Of a stretch of 64,000 nucleotides of DNA, positions 17,434 to 26,276 are shown one piece after another. The position numbers were made by a program, and so were the translations under genes. The notes under the pieces were generated by a model. The model made no database searches, was not told where the DNA came from, and worked only from the letters and a program-made list of their open reading frames with translations. The stretch is from Roseiflexus sp. RS-1. Its GTDB lineage: Bacteria; Chloroflexota; Chloroflexia; Chloroflexales; Roseiflexaceae. Location: positions 2,480,001 to 2,544,000 of the forward strand of contig NC_009523.1 of assembly GCF_000016665.1 (NCBI RefSeq), given 5' to 3'. The first letter of the stretch is position 1. Each line of letters opens with the position of its first letter.

Positions 17434-18415
17434 CGCATGGCGTCGTTGGTAGGGGAAGTAGACCGGCATCAACAAATAGCCGATAGCCGATAACCGATAA
17501 CCGATAGCCGATAATTGATAGCCGATAGCATCACCGTTGGAGTTCGTGTGACGCGCAGGCGGGCGTCGTCCCGTATAGCCAAGGGCTTTATGGTCTTTGA
17601 ACAATTACTCCGCTCTAGCCCGCGCAGGCGGGCTTCGTCTCGCCTAGCCGAAGGCTTCAGCCCGACGGCATGCGTCAGCCCGCGCAGGCGGGCGTCGCCC
17701 TGGCGAGCCGAGGGCTTTAGCCCGACGGCATGCGCGGGATAGCGGAATAAATGCTCAATCTCCATAAATGGGTGCGCGCGCCTCCGGCGCGCAGTCGGGC
17801 GAGGACGCCCGCGCCCCCAGGACTCGACGCCATAGCCCCGCCGGGGCTTCCAGGCGCTCAGCGAGGGCTTATGGTCTTTATCCAGCCCGCGCAGGCGGGC
17901 TTCGCCTTGTCTAGCCGAGGGCTTATGGTCTTTGAGGAAATAATCCGCCATAGCCCGCGCAGGCGGGCTTTGCATTCCATAGCCGAGGGCTTCAGCCCCA
18001 CGGCAAGGGCGCATACCGGATGTATTTCTCAATCTCCATCAGCCCGACGGCTAGCGCGGGATAGCGGAATAAATGCTCAATCTCCATAAATGGGTGCGCG
18101 CGCCTCCGGCGCGCAGGCGGGCGAGGACGCCCGCGCCCCCAGGACTCGACGCCCTAGCCCCGCCGGGGCTTCCCGGCGCTCAGCGAGGGCTTATAGTCTT
18201 TATCCAGCCCGCGCAGGCGGGCTTTGCCTCGCCTAGCCGGGGGCTTTAGCCCGACGGCGTGCGTCAGCCCGCGCAGGCGGGCTTCGCCCTGGATAGCCGA
18301 GGGCTTCAGCCCCACGGCTGGTGCGGGATAGCGGATTTATTTCTCAATCTCCATCAGCCCGCACGATCTCCGGAAAACGTATTGCTCACGGAAACATCGA
18401 GACAAACGAGAAGCG
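17434..18415. repeat. repeat cluster between the STAND and CHAT genes
   Basis: A GATAGCC/GATAACC heptamer array at about 17475-17530 is followed by a segment containing ACCGTTGGAGTTCG (also next to the array at 22020). Elements bounded by ATGGTCTTT and CAATCTCCAT then follow: 17590-17765, 17925-18039 and about 18193-18354. Blocks with GCGCCTCCGGCGCGC and GCCCCGCCGGGGC hairpins are interspersed. No gene is visible. The elements may add a promoter or break cotranscription of the flanking pair. Confidence 0.85.
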
Positions 18416-20002
18416 ATGCCTGAGATGCCACGCTCCCATGACCTCAAAGTCGAACCGCGCGCGCTGGCGCGCTTCATCCCGCGCACGGTTCCGCCTGCGT
18501 TGCGCCTGCCGCCGGAGATCAACCGCCTCGACCTGCTGCACCAGGAGGGCGTCGAGGCGCTGCTGCGCGAACTCTACAATCTGCTGCGCGACCAGGGCAT
18601 CACCTGTGATGTTGAGCCGCCCGCCCCGGCGATGGCGGTGCGCCAGCCGATCCGCACCATCGACACGACTCTGACTGAGAAGCGCGGTACGTGTCTCGAC
18701 CTCTCGCTCCTCTTCTGCGCCGTCTGCCTGGCGCACGACCTGGCGCCGCTGCTGATTGTGCTGGAGGGGCATGCGTTTGTTGCTGTTACGACCGGACGAA
18801 CGCTCCAACAACCGCATGGCGAAGGCATGCCGGCGTTCGAGCGAGGCATGCTCGCCAGTTTCGACGCACTGCGCGACCAGGTTCCCCGGCTCTATCTGCC
18901 GGTCGAGTGTACCGGTTTCGCTGCCGGGGCCGGTCTGAGCCGGGAGTATCCCGAAGGGCGCGGGCGCGAACGGCGCGATGGGTGCATGTCGTTTGATCGC
19001 GCCGTGCGGGCCGGCGAGGAATACCTCAATGCCCACATCGCGCCCGCCGGCGCGACCCCCGGCGCAGCGCAGCGCGCCTTCCTGTACGCGCTCGATATTG
19101 TAACGTTGCAGGATCGGTACGGCTTCATGCCGGTCGGCGACACGCTGCCGGGAGATACGCGGGTGTACCTGGACTCGGCGCACGCCGAAGGCGGCGCTGC
19201 CAGCGTTCGCAATCAGGGAGCGGGCGAAGCGGCGCCGTCCGCGCTGCCTGATGCCGACCGGCTCTACCAGCGTTCGGCGCATGCCGAAGGCGGCGGTGAT
19301 GCGCGGGTGGAGAACCAGGGCGGCAGCGTTGCACCGCCACCGGCAAAGGCACGTCGCATCTACAGCGGTTCGGCGCACGCCGAAGGCGGCGGTAATGCCA
19401 CCGTGCTCAACAACGCGCCTCAACCTGTGGCGCGCGTTGAACCGGCGACGGTGCTGGCGGTGTATGCTGCGCCGCCCGGCAGCGCGCTGCTGCACTGGGA
19501 ACGCGATGTGCGCGCGCTGGGCAAGGCGCTTGCGCCCTACCCCGACCGCTTCCGTCTCGACGTTGTGCCGCTGGCGACGCCGGAAGACGTGCAGCGCGCG
19601 CTGGTGCAGTTTCGCCCGCGCTATCTGCATCTCTTCGCCCATGGCGCAGTTGATGGCATCCTGCTCGATGACGGCGAGGGCGGGCGTGGCTGGAAACTCC
19701 CTTACCCGCTGCTGGCGGAAATGGTGCGCGCCACGCCTGGCCTCCGCTGCGTCCTGCTCAGCGCCTGCGACTCGGCCTATGCCGCGAGTGCAACCGGCAG
19801 CGGCGAGCCGTACCTGATCGCCATGCGTGGCCAGGTCAGCGTCGATGCCGCGATCGCCTTTGCCGGGGGGTTCTATGAAGCCCTCGCCGCGCGCGAGGAC
19901 ACTCCGATTGAAGCGGCCTTCGCTCAGGGGCTGATCCGGCTGAAGCTGATTGCGCCGCTGGATGCGGAGGTTCCGCTGCTGGCGGCGGGCTGGCGCGGGT
20001 GA
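18416..20002 (+). CDS. transglutaminase-like / CHAT caspase-like protease
   Basis: A 528-residue putative effector. Residues about 10-125 resemble a transglutaminase-like fold, with Cys93 in KRGTCLDLSLLF and His119 in VLEGHAFVAV. Residues 250-334 contain three copies of a motif (VYLDSAHAEGG at 250-260, LYQRSAHAEGG at 283-293, IYSGSAHAEGG at 315-325), each followed by a short Gly/Asn tail. Residues about 345-528 are a CHAT domain with catalytic His409 in LHLFAHG and Cys451 in LLSACDS. CHAT proteases are known to act downstream of STAND or CRISPR sensors. The repeated motif matches the linker of the STAND protein upstream. ATG 18416 has a GAGAAG ribosome site. Substrate unknown. Confidence 0.87.
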   Translation: MPEMPRSHDLKVEPRALARFIPRTVPPALRLPPEINRLDLLHQEGVEALLRELYNLLRDQGITCDVEPPAPAMAVRQPIRTIDTTLTEKRGTCLDLSLLFCAVCLAHDLAPLLIVLEGHAFVAVTTGRTLQQPHGEGMPAFERGMLASFDALRDQVPRLYLPVECTGFAAGAGLSREYPEGRGRERRDGCMSFDRAVRAGEEYLNAHIAPAGATPGAAQRAFLYALDIVTLQDRYGFMPVGDTLPGDTRVYLDSAHAEGGAASVRNQGAGEAAPSALPDADRLYQRSAHAEGGGDARVENQGGSVAPPPAKARRIYSGSAHAEGGGNATVLNNAPQPVARVEPATVLAVYAAPPGSALLHWERDVRALGKALAPYPDRFRLDVVPLATPEDVQRALVQFRPRYLHLFAHGAVDGILLDDGEGGRGWKLPYPLLAEMVRATPGLRCVLLSACDSAYAASATGSGEPYLIAMRGQVSVDAAIAFAGGFYEALAAREDTPIEAAFAQGLIRLKLIAPLDAEVPLLAAGWRG

Positions 20003-20056
20003 TAGTGACAGGCAATCGAATGATAGTCGCAAGGCAACCAGGAAGTATTTGGGGAA

Positions 20057-20359
20057 ATGAAGACAATGAACCATGAAGCGAAATTAGAACCAGAAGAGCA
20101 GGAACTCGTAGATTCATACGAGCGAGACGAATGGCGATCTGTACCAACGTTCCAGGAGAACTTGCGCCAATATCAATCCTATGCTGTCGCCACCTTTGAA
20201 GCAATAGGATTGATCAGCATCACGCTCCCGCAAGAGGATCTCAACGCCATCCGCGAGAAGGCGGCTGCCAGAGGGATGTCATATCAGGCACTGATTGCTA
20301 CCATTGTGCATCAGTATGTGACGGGGGATCTGGTCGAAAAAAAGCCGCACAGCGTCTGA
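20057..20359 (+). CDS. CopG-like ribbon-helix-helix antitoxin, orphan
   Basis: A 100-residue protein with an acidic N-terminus (EPEEQELVDSYERDEWRSVP) and a C-terminal DNA-binding region ISITLPQEDLNAIREKAAARGMSYQ..LIATIVHQYV, typical of CopG-type antitoxins of type II modules. The usual small toxin partner, normally directly upstream, is absent: the neighbour is the CHAT gene, ending 54 bases before. It could be a remnant module or a local regulator of the CHAT gene. Family assignment is fairly secure; function here is open. Confidence 0.75.
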   Translation: MKTMNHEAKLEPEEQELVDSYERDEWRSVPTFQENLRQYQSYAVATFEAIGLISITLPQEDLNAIREKAAARGMSYQALIATIVHQYVTGDLVEKKPHSV

Positions 20360-20831
20360 CCCGCGCCTGCGCCCGACGCTGCTCCGCCGCGCTTTGCAGG
20401 CGGCTCATGCTCAAATCCCTGGACAGCACAACCGGGCAGTCGCAGGTGCAGGCAATGGACGCAAAAGAGAAAGTAAGCCGCGTTGTCGCGTTGCGCCTGG
20501 CAACGGAAAGAGGTACAATGATCGTCAGAGAGCCGCAACCCGTTCAAGCCTGATAAGGCACAGGCGGCACATCGCAACAGCACAGCAACTGCAGGCAATG
20601 GCGCGGCAGGGCGGAACCCCCCATCACGACAAACCACCCGGACAGGGTGACACCCGGCGTAACTCCTGCGATACAGGGGTGCGTGACTGGCAACACCACA
20701 TCGCGCACGCGAATTGACCGGCTAAAGGCGCTCATCCAGGCATTCAAAGCCAATCCGCTTTACGTACTGCGCTCGCTCCGGCGCTGCGGCTCAGCCGTAC
20801 ATCGTCGGACGATCACCTTAAGGGAGGCTCT
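20360..20831. other. intergenic region with duplicated promoter cassette
   Basis: No gene is visible in these 472 bases. Positions 20471-20552 share a block with 22615-22695, including a promoter. The remainder, about 20553-20831, shows no recognised structure and would be a long leader for the DUF2157 gene. Confidence 0.6.
20491..20519 (+). promoter_or_regulatory. promoter in duplicated cassette, copy 1
   Basis: TTGCGC (20491-20496), 17 bases, TACAAT (20514-20519). The same boxes at the same spacing occur at 22634-22662 inside otherwise similar sequence. Confidence 0.65.
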
Positions 20832-21896
20832 ATGCCAACCACTCCAGTGCATTTCACGCTGGCTGACCTGGAGCAGTGGGTAGAGAAAGGCTTAATCACT
20901 CCTGAGCAACTGACAAACATACGGTCACACATCGAAGCCGCCGGGCCCGTAGCAGAGCAGGCAAAGGCTGGCCCGGAACAGCGCAAGGGGCTGAATTTCG
21001 TCTCTCTCGCCTATTACTTCGGCGGCTTTATGATTCTCCTGGCTTACACAATTTTCATGGGCCTGCAATGGGAGTCGTTAGAGTTTACCGGTCAGATTGC
21101 CATTTCTCTTTTTACTATCGTTGTTCTGTGGGCTATTGGCTATGTTCTCCAACGAAGCGGCTTTCGCATCGCCGGTGGATTGCTGATTTTTGCCGGTACA
21201 GGAATCGTGCCTTTGTTCGTTTTTACCGTGCAACGCGCACTCGGCATATGGCCTGATGACCAGACGTATGCTTATATGGAATTTTACCGGATTGTGGCAC
21301 AAACCTGGATTCTGCTTGAATTAATCAGTATCGGGGTAGCGGTCATCGTCATCTGGCGCGTTCGTTTTACGTTGATCTCCTTGCTGATCGCCTTTTGGAC
21401 CTGGTTCCTGTCGATGGACATCACCCGCTGGGTTTCACGGAGCGATTATTGGACCTGGTCGGATCGCGAGCAGATTGTAAGCACAACGATCGGCGTGGGA
21501 ATGTTAGGACTTGGAGTCTGGCTCCAACGCAGGACAAAGCAGGATTACAGTTTCTGGTTTTATCTCTTTGGACACATCATCGTCCTGAGCCATCTATCCG
21601 CTCTGACATTGAATCGAGAAGGTTTTCTCGGCATCGTCTATCTGGCCGTCTATATATCATTCGTTGTTGCCAGCGTATGGCTTCAACGCCGCGTGTTTCT
21701 GGTGTTCGGCGCTATTGGCTGTTACAGTTACCTGAGTTACCTGGCTTTCCAGGTTTTTCAAGGGGCGTTGGGGTTTGTATTCGCGCTTGGCGTTATCGGT
21801 CTCCTGATCGTTCTGACGGCGGTGGGATACCAGAAATATCTTCGTTCCTGGTTAGAAAATCAGTTAGCGCGTTATCGAGTGGCGGCAGAGCGGTGA
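20832..21896 (+). CDS. DUF2157-like multispanning membrane protein
   Basis: A 354-residue protein. The soluble N-terminus (FTLADLEQWVEKGLITPEQLTNI) is a helix-turn-helix-like segment typical of DUF2157 proteins. About ten hydrophobic spans follow, from LAYYFGGFMILLAYTIF near residue 58 to FALGVIGLLIVLTAVGY near 330. The role of the family is unknown. ATG 20832 follows AAGGGAGG at a good distance. Codon use is less GC-rich than in the neighbours (many TTT and ATT codons), which together with flanking repeats suggests acquired DNA. Confidence 0.78.
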   Translation: MPTTPVHFTLADLEQWVEKGLITPEQLTNIRSHIEAAGPVAEQAKAGPEQRKGLNFVSLAYYFGGFMILLAYTIFMGLQWESLEFTGQIAISLFTIVVLWAIGYVLQRSGFRIAGGLLIFAGTGIVPLFVFTVQRALGIWPDDQTYAYMEFYRIVAQTWILLELISIGVAVIVIWRVRFTLISLLIAFWTWFLSMDITRWVSRSDYWTWSDREQIVSTTIGVGMLGLGVWLQRRTKQDYSFWFYLFGHIIVLSHLSALTLNREGFLGIVYLAVYISFVVASVWLQRRVFLVFGAIGCYSYLSYLAFQVFQGALGFVFALGVIGLLIVLTAVGYQKYLRSWLENQLARYRVAAER

Positions 21897-21902
21897 AATG
21901 TT

Positions 21903-22197
21903 CGTGCTGATGTAGCCCGTGCAGGCGGGCTTCGCCCTGGATAGCCGATAACTGATAGCCGATAACTGATAGCCGATAGCCGATAACTGATAGCCGATAG
22001 CCGATAACCGATGGTCGAGAGGGTCGCCGTTGGAGTTCGCGTAACGCGCTGGCGGGCTTCGCCTTGCATAGCCGGGGGCTTATGGTCTTTGAATAAATAA
22101 TCCGCTACAGCCCGCGCCGGCGGGCTTCGCCTTGCATCGCCGGGGGCTTCAGCCCGACGGCAAAGGGCGCATACGGGGTTAAATTCTCAATCTCCAT
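21903..22197. repeat. heptamer array plus 116-bp MITE-like element
   Basis: After a fragment with GCCCGTGCAGGCGGGC, a GATAGCC/GATAACT heptamer array runs about 21943-22016, then the GCCGTTGGAGTTCG block. A complete element runs from ATGGTCTTTGAATAAATAAT at 22082 to CAATCTCCAT at 22197 (116 bases). The same order (array, block, element) occurs at 17475-17765, so the composite itself is repeated. Confidence 0.85.
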
Positions 22198-22257
22198 AAT
22201 TGCGGTCAACGTACCGGTGCGGGGCGGGGGCGGAGACCTGACAGGTGCAGGTTTTTT

Positions 22258-22370
22258 GGGAAGCCCCTGCGCGCCATCTCTTGTTTCAGGCATCAGGATG
22301 CCCAAACACCCCCTTCTCCCCTTGTGGGAGAAGGGGGTTGGGGGGATGAGGGGCAAAGGCGCACGGGATT
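22258..22370. repeat. dispersed hairpin repeat, copy 2
   Basis: Diverged copy of 12711-12818 in the same orientation, with GGGAAGCCCCTGCG, the hairpin around CCTTCTCCCCTTGTGGGAGA and GGGGGGATGAGGGGCAA. Confidence 0.75.
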
Positions 22371-22564
22371 GGCGCGGAAGGGTTCGTCGCAATTCATTTC
22401 GGCATGGGTTGGCGGAAGCAGCGGGGCAGGGGCGGAAGCGGGGCGACCGAAATGAATTGCGGTCAACGTGCAGGCGCGGGGCGGGTCAGGCAGCAGGGAC
22501 GTGTTCGTTCACCATCCGCGCTGGCTGCCATGGCGCGAGGGCGTCCCGCGCTCGCGGAGCGGTC

Positions 22565-22604
22565 GAGGGCAAGATGCCCTCGCTCCCAGGAGAAATGTGA
22601 ACAC
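22565..22604 (-). repeat. dispersed repeat shared with 34809-34850
   Basis: On the minus strand it reads GTGTTCACATTTCTCCTGGG then AGCGAGGGC and a TTGCCCTC segment; the same order is on the plus strand at 34809-34850. Only two copies are in the window. Confidence 0.65.
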
Positions 22605-22633
22605 GTACACAAAAAGGAAGCCGGGTCGCTGCG

Positions 22634-22662
22634 TTGCGCCTGACGATGGGAAGAGGTACAAT
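22634..22662 (+). promoter_or_regulatory. promoter in duplicated cassette, copy 2
   Basis: TTGCGC (22634-22639), 17 bases, TACAAT (22657-22662). It lies 76 bases before the antitoxin ATG at 22738. It belongs to the block shared with 20471-20552. Confidence 0.65.
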
Positions 22663-22737
22663 AGTCACCGAAGCGCCGCAACCCGTTCAGGTCTGGTGTG
22701 AGTGTGGAAACATAAGAACTGATAATCGGTAAAAGAG

Positions 22738-22965
22738 ATGAGTGCCAGAATTATAGAAAAAGTGATAGAACAATTGCAATCTCTGCCGTATGACTTACAG
22801 CGTCAGGTGTTAGCATTCACTCGTGCTCTGGCGCTTGCTGCGCCGCGCGGTGTGGCAGGGAGAGAGTTGTTACAGTTTGCCGGGGCAATTCCTCGCAGTG
22901 ATGTTGAGTTGATGCAAAAAGCAATAGAGCAAGGATGCGAACAGGTGGATACCGATGAGTGGTAG
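22738..22965 (+). CDS. VapB/DUF2281-like antitoxin
   Basis: A 75-residue protein: IIEKVIEQLQSLPYDLQRQVLAFTRAL is the helical signature of DUF2281-type antitoxins that precede PIN-domain toxins. An acidic tail (CEQVDTDEW) would contact the toxin. It overlaps the following toxin start by 11 bases, which is normal for such operons. It seems intact while its partner is truncated. Antitoxin role is inferred from length, motif and position. Confidence 0.7.
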   Translation: MSARIIEKVIEQLQSLPYDLQRQVLAFTRALALAAPRGVAGRELLQFAGAIPRSDVELMQKAIEQGCEQVDTDEW

Positions 22966-23104
22966 ATACCTCCTGGACACCAGCATCCTGATCGCCTTGT
23001 TCGCCAATGAGACAGCAGTCAAAGAGAAGTTAGCTCAGGCGAGTGAAGTTTTCATCCCCAGTATTGCGATAGGAGAGCTGTACTATGGGGCGTGGAAGTC
23101 GCAG
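22955..23104 (+). pseudogene. truncated VapC-type PIN-domain toxin
   Basis: The frame encodes the first 50 or so residues of a PIN ribonuclease: YLLDTSILIALFANE supplies the first catalytic Asp, and VFIPSIAIGELYYGAWKS supplies the conserved Glu. After residue 50 the similarity stops; the frame runs on to 23212 as low-complexity sequence opposite the 3' end of cdsA. About two thirds of a normal 130-140-residue VapC, including the C-terminal acidic residues, is missing, so no nuclease should be made. Confidence 0.75.
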
Positions 23105-23127
23105 ATAACCTCTCATTCTCACCACCC

Positions 23128-24027
23128 TCACCCCGCCAGCAGCAGCGCCAGCATATACACCGTTGGCGCTGTGAACAGCAGACTATCGATCCGATCCAGG
23201 ACGCCGCCGTGACCGGGGATCAGCGTACCGGCGTCTTTCAAACCAGCCTGGCGCTTGATGAACGACTCGGAGAGATCGCCGATAGGACCGACGATCCCCG
23301 CCGCGATGCCGATCAACGTCGTCGCCCAGAGCGAGAGCGGCAACCCGAACAGTGCCAGTGCCACAAATGCGCCAGCAAGCGCGCCGACCATGCCGCCAGC
23401 CGCGCCCTCCCACGTCTTGCGCGGGCTGAGTGAGGGCGCCATCCGCCGGCGTCCCCAGCGTTTGCCGACAAAATATGCGAACACATCCTGCCCCCAGGTC
23501 GTCATCAACACCAGCGCAATCCAGGCCGCGCCGGGTTGCGGCTGAAGCGGCGCCAGCAATCCGTCGCGCAGCGGCGTTTCCAGCGCCCGCATCAATACCA
23601 GGAACCCAAGGAGACCGCCGATATAGATCGCACCGCTGATCGTCAACGCCCATTCAGCCACAACGCCGTGCTGCGCATGACGCGGCGCGAACATCGCCAG
23701 GCTGACCATCACGATCAGCGCCAGGGCGGGCGCTGTCAGATCGAGAGCGGTGAGCGCCCTGATGATCGATACGCCGATCAAGATGGCGGCTGCACCCATG
23801 CCGGGCGCAGTCTGCGCCTGATACCCGCCGCGACTGAATGCCGCGTACAATTCACTCAAGCCGAGAGCAGCAGCAGCAACCAACAGCAGGGTGAAGGACC
23901 AGAAGCTCCACCACACACAGACAACCACGAGCGGCAGCAGAACCACCGCACTCAGCACACGCTGGATCAACGCGCTAGGATTCCTCTGAGAGTCCGCCGA
24001 AGCGGCGTTCGCGTTGTCCATAGTCAT
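23128..24027 (-). CDS. cdsA: phosphatidate cytidylyltransferase
   Basis: Makes CDP-diacylglycerol from phosphatidic acid and CTP in the cytoplasmic membrane. The 299-residue product has about eight hydrophobic segments and ends in the CDP-DAG synthase signature region [20 protein letters not shown]. The start at 24027 overlaps uppS by about 50 bases; a second ATG at 24021 is equally possible. It is the last gene of the rpsB-tsf-pyrH-frr-uppS-cdsA cluster. Its 3' end abuts the truncated VapC. Confidence 0.93.
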   Translation of the reverse strand: MTMDNANAASADSQRNPSALIQRVLSAVVLLPLVVVCVWWSFWSFTLLLVAAAALGLSELYAAFSRGGYQAQTAPGMGAAAILIGVSIIRALTALDLTAPALALIVMVSLAMFAPRHAQHGVVAEWALTISGAIYIGGLLGFLVLMRALETPLRDGLLAPLQPQPGAAWIALVLMTTWGQDVFAYFVGKRWGRRRMAPSLSPRKTWEGAAGGMVGALAGAFVALALFGLPLSLWATTLIGIAAGIVGPIGDLSESFIKRQAGLKDAGTLIPGHGGVLDRIDSLLFTAPTVYMLALLLAG

Positions 24028-24685
24028 AAATTGCCTGACGGAGATGTTCAGGGCTGAAATCGGGCCAGTAGACCGGCGTAGTCCAGTATTCGCTGTAGGC
24101 TGCCTGCCAGATCAGGAAGTTCGAGAGGCGCCATTCGCCACTGGTGCGAATGATCAGGTCGGGGTCGGGCATCCCGCGGGTCGAGAGATGATCGCTGATC
24201 ACTGCTTCGGTCACATCTTCCGGTTTCACGCCGAGCGCGATCAATTCACGCACCGCATCGACAATATCGGCGCGCCCGCCATAGTTGAAGGCGACCGCCA
24301 GCGTAATCCGGGTATTGTGGCGCGTCAATTCGATAGCATCAAGAATCTTCTGACGAAGTTCAGCGGAAATATTCTCCAGGCGCCCGAGGTGGCGCAGGCG
24401 CGCCCCTTCGCGGTGCAGATTGATCGTCTCGCGGTCGATGAAATCGCTCAAAATGCGCATCAAGCCATCGACCTCCGCCGATGGTCGTGACCAGTTTTCG
24501 GTCGAGAAGGCATACAGGGTCAGATACTGCACCCCCTGCTCCGCACACTCAGTCACAATGCGGCGAATATTCTCCGTGCCGGCGCGATGACCGGCAAGGC
24601 GCGGCAAATGGCGCTGACGCGCCCAGCGACCATTCCCATCCATGATGATAGCAATATGCCGGGGAACGCGTGCGCGCTGCGACAT
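23975..24685 (-). CDS. uppS: isoprenyl transferase (undecaprenyl diphosphate synthase)
   Basis: A cis-prenyltransferase of 236 residues that builds the C55 carrier lipid for cell-wall synthesis. Its start holds the catalytic signature [15 protein letters not shown] (Asp16 region). Later motifs include [27 protein letters not shown] and the C-terminal [20 protein letters not shown]. It is placed between frr and cdsA, as in many bacteria, and overlaps the cdsA start, implying coupled translation. Confidence 0.95.
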   Translation of the reverse strand: MSQRARVPRHIAIIMDGNGRWARQRHLPRLAGHRAGTENIRRIVTECAEQGVQYLTLYAFSTENWSRPSAEVDGLMRILSDFIDRETINLHREGARLRHLGRLENISAELRQKILDAIELTRHNTRITLAVAFNYGGRADIVDAVRELIALGVKPEDVTEAVISDHLSTRGMPDPDLIIRTSGEWRLSNFLIWQAAYSEYWTTPVYWPDFSPEHLRQAIYDYGQRERRFGGLSEES

Positions 24686-24803
24686 GGCACCAGTATCCTA
24701 TCACGAAATCCAATAATCCAACGACATCAGCGGCGCAGGCGTGACCATCGACAGCATAAGGGGTTGGATGATGGATGCGCTGCCCGGTCAGGGAGCGCGC
24801 TGA

Positions 24804-25361
24804 TCAGATTTCCATCACTTCGGCTTCTTTAGTCGCGCCGATGTGATCAAGTTCCCGAACGAAGCGATCGGTCAATTCCTGTAACTTTTCCTGGGCGCGA
24901 CGATGTTCATCCTCCGAGATCATCTTCTCGTGCTCCAGGTCACGCAAATCTTCAAGCGCCTCGCGCCGAATATTGCGCAGCGCAATTTTCGACTCCTCGA
25001 CGCGCGCGCGCACCAGTTTCGTTAATTCCTTGCGACGCGCTTCCGTCAGTTGCGGGATTGCCAGGCGAATGACCCGACCATCATCGGTTGGTGTAATGCC
25101 GAGTTCGGAGTTCATAATCGCCTTGGAAATCGCCTTGACGGTATTTGCATCGAACGGCTGGATCACCAGCAAACGCGGTTCGGGTACAGTAATGGTGGCG
25201 AGTTGATTCAGCGGCAGGGTCGCGCCATACGCTTCGACATGCAGATGCTCCACCAGCGCTGGCGACGCCCGCCCGGTGCGAATGGTCGCCAGATGGTTAC
25301 GCAGCGCTTCCGTCGCTTTCTTCATCCGACTCTCAGCCTCACGCAGGACATCATTGACCAT
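24804..25361 (-). CDS. frr: ribosome recycling factor
   Basis: Splits post-termination ribosomes together with EF-G. It has 185 residues, the standard length. Motifs [19 protein letters not shown] near 32-50 and [30 protein letters not shown] near 130-160 are diagnostic. It lies 93 bases after pyrH and 118 bases before uppS on the same strand. Confidence 0.96.
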   Translation of the reverse strand: MVNDVLREAESRMKKATEALRNHLATIRTGRASPALVEHLHVEAYGATLPLNQLATITVPEPRLLVIQPFDANTVKAISKAIMNSELGITPTDDGRVIRLAIPQLTEARRKELTKLVRARVEESKIALRNIRREALEDLRDLEHEKMISEDEHRRAQEKLQELTDRFVRELDHIGATKEAEVMEI

Positions 25362-25454
25362 ACGTTCCCTCGTTTCCTTCTACGCGGCAGGAATGGCGCA
25401 CGCAGATGCGTCGTTCCACTGCCGTTGCCTGACCTCACTGCCCATCTGCCGGGG

Positions 25455-26186
25455 TTACTGGGACGGATGACTGCTGACCAGCGTCCCGACATGCTCCCCC
25501 ATGACGATCCGCTCGATATTTCCGGGCGTCAGCGGATCGAACACAATGATCGGAATATTATTGTCCATACAGAACGTCAGCGCCGTGCTATCCATCACCG
25601 TAAGCCCACGGCTCAGCGCTTCCATATAACTGATATACTCGAAGCGTTTTGCGTCCGGGTAGCGACGCGGATCAGCGCTGTAGACGCCATCGACGCCATT
25701 TTTCGCCATCAGGATGACCTCGGCATGAACCTCAGCCGCACGCAGCGCCGCCGCGCTATCGGTCGTAAAGTAGGGATTGCCTGTTCCGGCAGCAAGAATG
25801 ATAACCCGACCCTTTTCGAGGTGGCGCGTCGCGCGGCGGCGGATGTACGGTTCGGCGACCTCGTCCATTTTAATGGCGGTCATCGCGCGTGTAAAGATAC
25901 CCCGGCGCTCCAATGCGTCCTGAAGCGCCAGTGCATTAATGATCGTCGCCAGCATCCCCATATAGTGCGACTGTGCTGCGTCCATCCCGCGGGCAATCGC
26001 CTGATTGCCGCGCCAGATATTTCCGCCGCCCAGCACAACGGCGACCTGCACGCCATGGCGGTGGACGCGCTCGATTTCTTCGGCATAGTAATCGAGCATG
26101 TTCGGATCGATCGAGTGCGTGCCCTTGCCGGCAAGCGCTTCGCCGCTGAGTTTCAGCAGGATGCGGCGATATCGAGGTTCAGCCAT
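25455..26186 (-). CDS. pyrH: UMP kinase
   Basis: Phosphorylates UMP to UDP; a hexameric amino-acid-kinase fold enzyme. The 243-residue product starts at ATG 26186 ([20 protein letters not shown]), chosen because TGGAGG lies just upstream; the longer frame to 26210 adds a non-conserved octapeptide. Conserved segments are [19 protein letters not shown] and the UMP-binding region near [16 protein letters not shown]. It sits between tsf and frr as usual. Confidence 0.96.
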   Translation of the reverse strand: MAEPRYRRILLKLSGEALAGKGTHSIDPNMLDYYAEEIERVHRHGVQVAVVLGGGNIWRGNQAIARGMDAAQSHYMGMLATIINALALQDALERRGIFTRAMTAIKMDEVAEPYIRRRATRHLEKGRVIILAAGTGNPYFTTDSAAALRAAEVHAEVILMAKNGVDGVYSADPRRYPDAKRFEYISYMEALSRGLTVMDSTALTFCMDNNIPIIVFDPLTPGNIERIVMGEHVGTLVSSHPSQ

Positions 26187-26220
26187 GACGCCTCCACACA
26201 TCGGGCGCACCCAGTCATAT

Positions 26221-26255
26221 CGACGACTGCATACGCTCAGCGCACGCAGTCGTCG
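26221..26255 (-). promoter_or_regulatory. strong hairpin in the tsf-pyrH spacer
   Basis: CGACGACTGC (26221-26230) pairs perfectly with GCAGTCGTCG (26246-26255) across a 15-base loop. No U-run follows on either strand, so it is not a simple terminator; it may be an RNA processing or stability element of the operon mRNA. Confidence 0.5.
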
Positions 26256-26276
26256 TCTGGCGGCGCCGCTTCTGGC

